Shown here piece by piece: positions 5,888 through 8,786 of a stretch of 8,786 nt of DNA (within the stretch, counting starts at the first letter, position 1; the number at the start of each line of letters is the position of its first letter). A model generated the notes under the pieces. That model was not told the DNA's origin. It saw nothing but the letters and a program-made list of their open reading frames with translations, and searched no databases. Position numbers and translations under genes: made by a program. The stretch is from Bacteroidaceae bacterium (GTDB lineage Bacteria; Bacteroidota; Bacteroidia; Bacteroidales; Bacteroidaceae). The stretch spans positions 1-8,786 of the forward strand of contig JABUUA010000068.1 of NCBI GenBank assembly GCA_021443405.1. The letters are read 5' to 3'.

Positions 5888-7439
5888 GATACTCGTTTTC
5901 TGTGTTAACCGACCATAGATTATCTTTTGACGTCACTCCGTTTTTGATATTCTTCACCGCCTCCATGGCAGAAAGCATGGAGTGGTCCATGTTGTTGTAG
6001 CGATGCTGTCCATTGCGTCCGACGCAATAGAGATTCTCAATGCTATCGAGGAATGTACGCACTTTGTCTAACTGATAATAGCTGCCATAATACGCAGGAT
6101 ATGCTTTCTTAACTTTGATGCGGACACTGTCTGCGACATCCGTCTTGCTTTCAAGAATATCGATTTTGACCAGTTCTTCTATCGCCATGCTAATGAAGTC
6201 TTCATCGCTTGCGTTCCACATTTCATCCCCTTCCGTGCAGAAATACTCCAAGCCAATCCAAATTTTATTCTCGAAATCCGAGACCATATAGGGAGACCAA
6301 TTGTTGAAAATCTGCAAACGGCCAATCTTCACATCGCGTTCTTGAATGTAAATCCAAGTGTCAGGAACACGATTCGCGTAAGTCTTTATCTTTGTCGTGT
6401 TGCGGATTTTCATTTTGTCTACAAGTAATCCCACGGTGATGAAGTCTCTGTAGGGCAAGTGTGCAGCAATGTCTTGCACATCTGTAGGTACATCAACGCC
6501 TTGAAGCGATGCGACTAAATCCTTGATTGGCATTGACGAAATCAAATAATCGCAAGGTACAATATCTCCGTTCACGACGACAGAAACGACTTTGTTGCCC
6601 ACAACGTTGATTTTCTCTACGGGCGAATTCATAAGAACTTCGCCTCCTTTCTCGATTATTTCACCGGAAACGATTGTCCACAGTTGACCAGGCCCATATT
6701 TGGGATAAATGAATTGCTCAATGAGAGAAGTCTCTACATCCTTCTGGTTTACCCCATTGGCTTTCCTAAATTTCTTCTTGACCACATCTAAGATGAGTGC
6801 TATGATGGAAATACCTTTTACTCGTTGGCTGCCCCAGTCCGAACCGAGCTTTGATGGATGAATGCCCCATACCTTTTCAGTGTAATCCTCAAAGAACATG
6901 CGATATAGTGGTTTTCCAAATCGATTGATGTAGAAATTCTCAAGCGACGTTTCTGGTAGTTTGTGAAAGAGAGTTGCCAGATAACCGACGCCGACTTTCA
7001 TCGTGCGGAGCAGTCCCATGTTTGCAAAAGTTTGCCACGCTAAAGAGATGGGATAGCTGAAGAAGTGGCGAAGGTAATAGATTCGCGAGACACGATGACG
7101 TAGCAACAGGACACGGTCGTCTTGTTCTGGGTCGCATTCCCTTCTTCTCGCATTCCCTTCTTCTAATGTTACGGGGATGTTTAATAAAATTTCATCTTTA
7201 GACGGTTTGTTTTGTAATGGCATTATGTCCTGCCACCATTGCATAACCGTATCGTTTTTAGAAAAGAAACGATGGCCTCCGATATCTATACGGTTGCCAT
7301 TGTATTCAACGGTTTTAGAAATACCTCCAATCTCATTCGACCCTTCCATAACGACGGGATGGACATCTGTTGTGCGTAGTAACTCATAGGCGGCTGTTAA
7401 GCCTGCAGGTCCCGCTCCTACGATAATTGCCTTCTTCAT
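5874..7439 (-). CDS. FAD-dependent amine-oxidase / UDP-galactopyranose-mutase-like protein
   Basis: The 521-residue protein opens with a Rossmann FAD-binding motif, VGAGPAG (GxGxxG at 8-13), with the ribose-binding Glu32. Next comes GGHRFFSK (54-61), a second dinucleotide-side motif of the protoporphyrinogen-oxidase/amine-oxidase superfamily. Near the end, a CVGRNGQHRYNNMDHS block (472-487) is characteristic of a family often placed beside GtrA and membrane glycosyltransferase genes. The mutase-like members act on nucleotide or lipid-linked sugars, but the true reaction here is unknown. It is the first gene of the cassette and overlaps the glycosyltransferase gene by 14 bases. The ATG at 7439 follows an A-rich stretch (ACAAAAAAATGT), and an out-of-frame ATG sits at 7443. 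One oddity is a perfect 16-bp duplication at 7133-7164, encoding EEGNARRRECD, just before the conserved DPEQDD...RVSRIYYLRHFFSYP region. The frame is intact with two copies. Confidence 0.85.
   Translation of the reverse strand: MKKAIIVGAGPAGLTAAYELLRTTDVHPVVMEGSNEIGGISKTVEYNGNRIDIGGHRFFSKNDTVMQWWQDIMPLQNKPSKDEILLNIPVTLEEGNARRRECDPEQDDRVLLLRHRVSRIYYLRHFFSYPISLAWQTFANMGLLRTMKVGVGYLATLFHKLPETSLENFYINRFGKPLYRMFFEDYTEKVWGIHPSKLGSDWGSQRVKGISIIALILDVVKKKFRKANGVNQKDVETSLIEQFIYPKYGPGQLWTIVSGEIIEKGGEVLMNSPVEKINVVGNKVVSVVVNGDIVPCDYLISSMPIKDLVASLQGVDVPTDVQDIAAHLPYRDFITVGLLVDKMKIRNTTKIKTYANRVPDTWIYIQERDVKIGRLQIFNNWSPYMVSDFENKIWIGLEYFCTEGDEMWNASDEDFISMAIEELVKIDILESKTDVADSVRIKVKKAYPAYYGSYYQLDKVRTFLDSIENLYCVGRNGQHRYNNMDHSMLSAMEAVKNIKNGVTSKDNLWSVNTENEYHESK
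7133..7164. repeat. Perfect 2 x 16-bp tandem duplication inside the flavoprotein gene
   Basis: CGCATTCCCTTCTTCT occurs at 7133-7148 and again, without a gap or mismatch, at 7149-7164. Sixteen is not a multiple of three, so the two copies are read in different frames (LEEGNA, then RRRECD), and loss or gain of one copy would shift the reading frame of residues after about 98. With the present two copies the gene is open from end to end. Confidence 0.95.
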
Positions 7440-7454
7440 ACATTTTTTTGTTCG

Positions 7455-7478
7455 GTAGTCTTCGGCTCAACAGACTAC
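7455..7478 (-). promoter_or_regulatory. Small hairpin just upstream of the flavoprotein start codon
   Basis: GTAGTCT (7455-7461) pairs perfectly with AGACTAC (7472-7478) around a 10-base loop. In the minus-strand transcript it ends 15 bases before the ATG at 7439 and is followed by CGAACAAAAAAATG, which is A-rich rather than T-rich. It is therefore unlikely to be an intrinsic terminator on that strand, and better placed to affect translation initiation or mRNA stability of the cassette. Confidence 0.5.
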
Positions 7479-7483
7479 AGGTA

Positions 7484-7744
7484 AGTGTTTGGTTGAGGCA
7501 TAAAGGGAAGCGTGAGCCTAATTGACTTGTTATCTTCGAGAAGGCTCTGGACTGCCCAGTAAATAGATAACAAATAACGGCTCACGCTCTTGGCGTATGT
7601 AATCCGGTGAAGGATACAATCGTACCAAGAGGGAACGTTAATCTTGTTATTCCAATTTACTGATGAATTGTCCAGATTCGTCTCGATGGAATAAAAGCCA
7701 ACGCTTCCAATTATGTCTGCGCGCAGTTTGCACCGCAACGCACT
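7484..7744 (-). ncRNA. Long, highly structured RNA element (leader or independent ncRNA)
   Basis: By eye this stretch folds into one long hairpin with internal loops. From outside in: 7484-7487 with 7741-7744, 7492-7495 with 7736-7739, CATAA 7499-7503 with 7711-7715, GGAAGCGT 7506-7513 with 7701-7708, TCGAGA 7536-7541 with 7681-7686, TCTGGAC 7546-7552 with 7670-7676, CAGTAAAT 7557-7564 with 7655-7662, ATAACAA 7567-7573 with 7644-7650, TAACG 7575-7579 with 7636-7640 (offset by one), CTCTTGG 7587-7593 with 7625-7631, and a tip stem around 7598-7618. A large asymmetric bubble (22 bases against 14) separates the 7506 and 7536 helices. A competing fold pairs AGCGTGAGCC 7509-7518 with GGCTCACGCT 7579-7588 and TTGTTATCT 7527-7535 with 7565-7573. 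A TAnnTTTG box directly upstream on the minus strand favours that strand. It could be the leader of the three-gene cassette (5' UTR about 300 nt), a separate RNA of 6S-like architecture, or a repeat element. The family was not recognised. Confidence 0.55.
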
Positions 7745-7745
7745 G

Positions 7746-7753
7746 CAAAAATA
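7746..7753 (-). promoter_or_regulatory. Putative promoter for the structured RNA and glycan cassette
   Basis: TATTTTTG on the minus strand matches the -7 consensus TAnnTTTG. Transcription would begin around 7738-7742, at the outer edge of the structured element. The -33 position has CTTTAT rather than a clear TTG, so support is partial. No other box of this kind was seen between here and the flavoprotein start at 7439. Confidence 0.5.
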
Positions 7754-8005
7754 GCGAAATTTCCTAAATATATAAAGGATTTTGAAAGAAAAATACTTTT
7801 GCAGAGTGTCAATTGTCTATTAGATTATATCTTAATAGGTCGTGTGTTGTGGTTGTTGGGTATAAGATGTGCTAAGTTGTGTTGAACCTCCATTGGTCGT
7901 TGCGACAAGTGTCGGCCCGAGGCTATAGGAGTATTCGGCGTAGAACTGTGCGCAATACTCAGATTGTGTACGCCTACGCGTGTATATAATTCGGAACAAA
8001 ACAAA
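7754..8005. other. Non-coding stretch between the structured element and the mscL terminator
   Basis: No convincing gene is seen here. The left half (7754-7840) is strongly AT-rich and contains a plus-strand TACTTTTG (7794-7801), which matches the -7 box but has no -33 partner. A nearby hairpin pairs CTATTAGAT (7817-7825) with 7829-7838, with one bulged base. The right half is more GC-rich and has an inverted repeat GAGTATT 7929-7935 with AATACTC 7954-7960, plus ACGC 7970-7973 with GCGT 7978-7981. A minus-strand open frame runs through 7832-8017 but has no ATG and begins inside the mscL terminator. A small RNA or a decayed gene remnant is possible. Confidence 0.4.
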
Positions 8006-8036
8006 GTGAGACCGCAACGCAGCGTCGCAGTCTCAC
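8006..8036 (-). terminator. Rho-independent terminator of mscL
   Basis: Bases 8006-8019 pair with 8023-8036 (12 of 14 pairs, mismatches at 8013/8029 and 8016/8026) around a 3-base loop. The hairpin starts 20 bases after the mscL stop. On the minus strand the stem is followed by TTTGTTTTGTT, a good T-rich tail. Confidence 0.85.
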
Positions 8037-8056
8037 TGGTATAGGTTTGCCGACGA

Positions 8057-8485
8057 TTACTTCTTCAGCAAGTCACGAATCTCGGTCAGCAACTTCTCCT
8101 CGGCCGTGGGTTCGGGTGCTACGGGCTCCTCGGCAGGAACTTCTTCCTGTTTCTTTGTGAGCTTCATGGCCAGTTTGACGAGCAGGAATACGCAGAAGGC
8201 GACAATCAGGAAATCGACACACGTCTGGATGAAGGCACCGTAGTTGAGGGTGACGGCCTCAGAGGTGACCTCGCCAGCCTCGTTGATGACTGCATCTTTC
8301 AGCGTGCACTTCAGGTCGCTGAAGTCCACACCACCCAACACAACACCGATGGGAGGCATGATGACATTATCAACCAAACTGCCGACAATCTTACCGAAAG
8401 CGCCGCCGACGATTACACCGACTGCCATGTCGAAGACATTGCCCTTGAGGGCGAACTCCTTAAACTCTTGTACAAAATTTGCCAT
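8057..8485 (-). CDS. mscL: Large-conductance mechanosensitive channel MscL
   Basis: MscL is a homopentameric inner-membrane channel that opens under membrane tension to release solutes during hypo-osmotic shock. The 142-residue protein shows the whole family layout: an amphipathic N-terminal helix with FKEFALKGNVFDMAVGVIVGGAFGK (8-32) leading into the pore helix TM1, then MPPIGVVLGG (43-52), a periplasmic loop at about 53-80, TM2 at about 84-107 (FLIVAFCVFLLVKL), and a charged cytoplasmic bundle ending LLTEIRDLLKK. Length is typical. Three cysteines (60, 89 and 98) are somewhat unusual for this family. The linker at 112-128 is rich in Glu, Pro and Ala. The ATG at 8485 begins the conserved amphipathic helix. 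The gene is monocistronic, with its own terminator, and is divergent from the lipoprotein/gapA pair. Confidence 0.98.
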   Translation of the reverse strand: MANFVQEFKEFALKGNVFDMAVGVIVGGAFGKIVGSLVDNVIMPPIGVVLGGVDFSDLKCTLKDAVINEAGEVTSEAVTLNYGAFIQTCVDFLIVAFCVFLLVKLAMKLTKKQEEVPAEEPVAPEPTAEEKLLTEIRDLLKK

Positions 8486-8526
8486 AACGTAAAACTTTTA
8501 ATTAAAATTTATGTCGATTATGGGTA

Positions 8527-8534
8527 CAAATATA
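8527..8534 (-). promoter_or_regulatory. Likely mscL -7 box
   Basis: TATATTTG on the minus strand matches TAnnTTTG and lies about 41 bases above the mscL ATG. The base triplet at the -33 position is CTG rather than TTG. It is only 12 bases from the oppositely directed box at 8547, in an 89-base divergent gap. Confidence 0.5.
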
Positions 8535-8546
8535 AAAAGAATTTTG

Positions 8547-8554
8547 TAAATTTG
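8547..8554 (+). promoter_or_regulatory. Likely -7 box for the small lipoprotein and gapA
   Basis: TAAATTTG on the plus strand matches TAnnTTTG and lies 20 bases before the ATG at 8575, so the leader would be only about 14-16 bases. No TTG is found at the expected upstream distance. No other plus-strand box is seen before gapA, so this promoter may serve both genes. Confidence 0.45.
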
Positions 8555-8574
8555 CAGTAGAAACAAAGAAAAGA

Positions 8575-8667
8575 ATGAGCAAGACCTACACAAAAACTTT
8601 CTTCCTGCTCCTTATGGGGCTGCTGATGGCGGCGTGCAAGAGTGCTCATTATTGTAATTGTGGCTAA
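8575..8667 (+). CDS. Predicted 30-residue lipoprotein
   Basis: An ATG-started frame of 30 codons ends with TAA at 8665-8667. The peptide has a lysine-bearing start (MSKTYTK), a hydrophobic stretch (FFLLLMGLLM) and a lipobox-like LMAAC with Cys21. Lipid attachment and signal peptidase II cleavage would leave only ten residues, CKSAHYCNCG, which hold two further cysteines (27 and 29) in a C-x-C arrangement and a histidine. It lies 36 bases before gapA, with a possible -7 box 20 bases before its start. It is too short for an ordinary homology call and no family is recognised. Evidence for it being real is the canonical signal layout and its placement. It might instead act mainly as a leader ORF for gapA. 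Confidence 0.65.
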   Translation: MSKTYTKTFFLLLMGLLMAACKSAHYCNCG

Positions 8668-8703
8668 AATCTTTTTTATTAACTATAACAAATTTATAAA
8701 ACA

Positions 8704-8786
8704 ATGACTAAAGTTGCAATTAACGGTTTCGGCCGTATTGGTCGTCTGGCTTTCCGTCAGATGTTCGAGGCAGAGGGTTACGAGGT
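8704..8786 (+). CDS. gapA: Glyceraldehyde-3-phosphate dehydrogenase, N-terminal part (cut by window end)
   Basis: The first 27 codons encode MTKVAINGFGRIGRLAFRQ and a few more residues. This is the NAD-binding start of type I GAPDH, with the diagnostic NGFGRIGR motif at residues 7-14. The enzyme oxidises glyceraldehyde 3-phosphate to 1,3-bisphosphoglycerate in glycolysis. The start codon is preceded by A/T-rich sequence (TTTATAAAACA), a typical Bacteroidetes initiation region. The gene runs off the right edge at base 8786. It follows the tiny lipoprotein by 36 bases on the same strand and may share its promoter. Confidence 0.97.
   Translation, partial: MTKVAINGFGRIGRLAFRQMFEAEGYE

Noticed and set aside
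7455..7478. Intrinsic terminator on the minus strand
   Set aside because: The stem is only 7 bp and is followed by an A-rich, not T-rich, sequence on that strand. A role in translation initiation or mRNA stability is more plausible.
7475..7738. 87-codon minus-strand open frame across the structured element
   Set aside because: It begins with TTG, has no recognisable domain, and coincides with the dense base-pairing, which explains the sequence better than coding. It is kept only as the alternative to the RNA interpretation.
7832..8017. 61-codon minus-strand open frame before the structured element
   Set aside because: Its TTG start lies inside the mscL terminator, it has no ATG, and no family is recognised. 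It could be a decayed remnant but cannot be supported as a gene.
7440..8056. tRNA or insertion-sequence ends in the long gene-free gap
   Set aside because: No cloverleaf, no target-site duplication and no transposase fragment could be made out. The inverted repeats found are internal and nested, unlike IS termini.

Overview
The window reads as a chromosomal segment of a Bacteroidales bacterium, probably Prevotellaceae. Three things point there. Start codons are preceded by A-rich DNA rather than strong Shine-Dalgarno sites. Copies of the Bacteroidetes -7 promoter box TAnnTTTG lie upstream of most transcription units. The core proteins (QueE, FolE, GuaA, MscL, GapA) have the sequence style of that order. 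The genus is inferred from style only.

Layout: (1) 1-1161, plus strand: the end of queD, then queE and folE, in overlapping frames. These are three steps of preQ0/queuosine precursor synthesis. (2) 1301-2914, minus strand: guaA (GMP synthase), converging on folE across a shared hairpin. (3) 2915-3244: a gap with the guaA promoter, an 11-bp inverted repeat, three tandem 22-bp repeats and a terminator-like hairpin. (4) 3245-3958, minus: a small outer-membrane beta-barrel protein. (5) 4171-7439, minus: an AT-rich, tightly packed three-gene cassette, transcribed in the order FAD-dependent amine-oxidase/UDP-galactopyranose-mutase-like protein, GT-C-type membrane glycosyltransferase, GtrA-like membrane protein. 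It probably modifies a lipid-linked sugar or cell-surface glycan. (6) 7440-8056: about 617 bases without a convincing gene. Its left part is a roughly 260-nt, very highly base-paired element directly downstream of a TAnnTTTG box, read on the minus strand as the leader of the cassette or as an independent RNA. (7) 8057-8485, minus: mscL with a good terminator. (8) 8575 onward, plus: a 30-residue predicted lipoprotein followed by the start of gapA.

The most unusual parts are the structured RNA-like element at 7484-7744, which can form at least two mutually exclusive folds; a perfect 16-bp tandem duplication inside the flavoprotein gene whose length is not a multiple of three, so copy number would set the reading frame; the 22-bp tandem repeats between guaA and the outer-membrane protein gene; and the tiny cysteine-containing lipoprotein before gapA. 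No IS element, tRNA, rRNA or CRISPR array was recognised. Folding energies, homology searches and composition statistics were not run; all pairings were found by eye.
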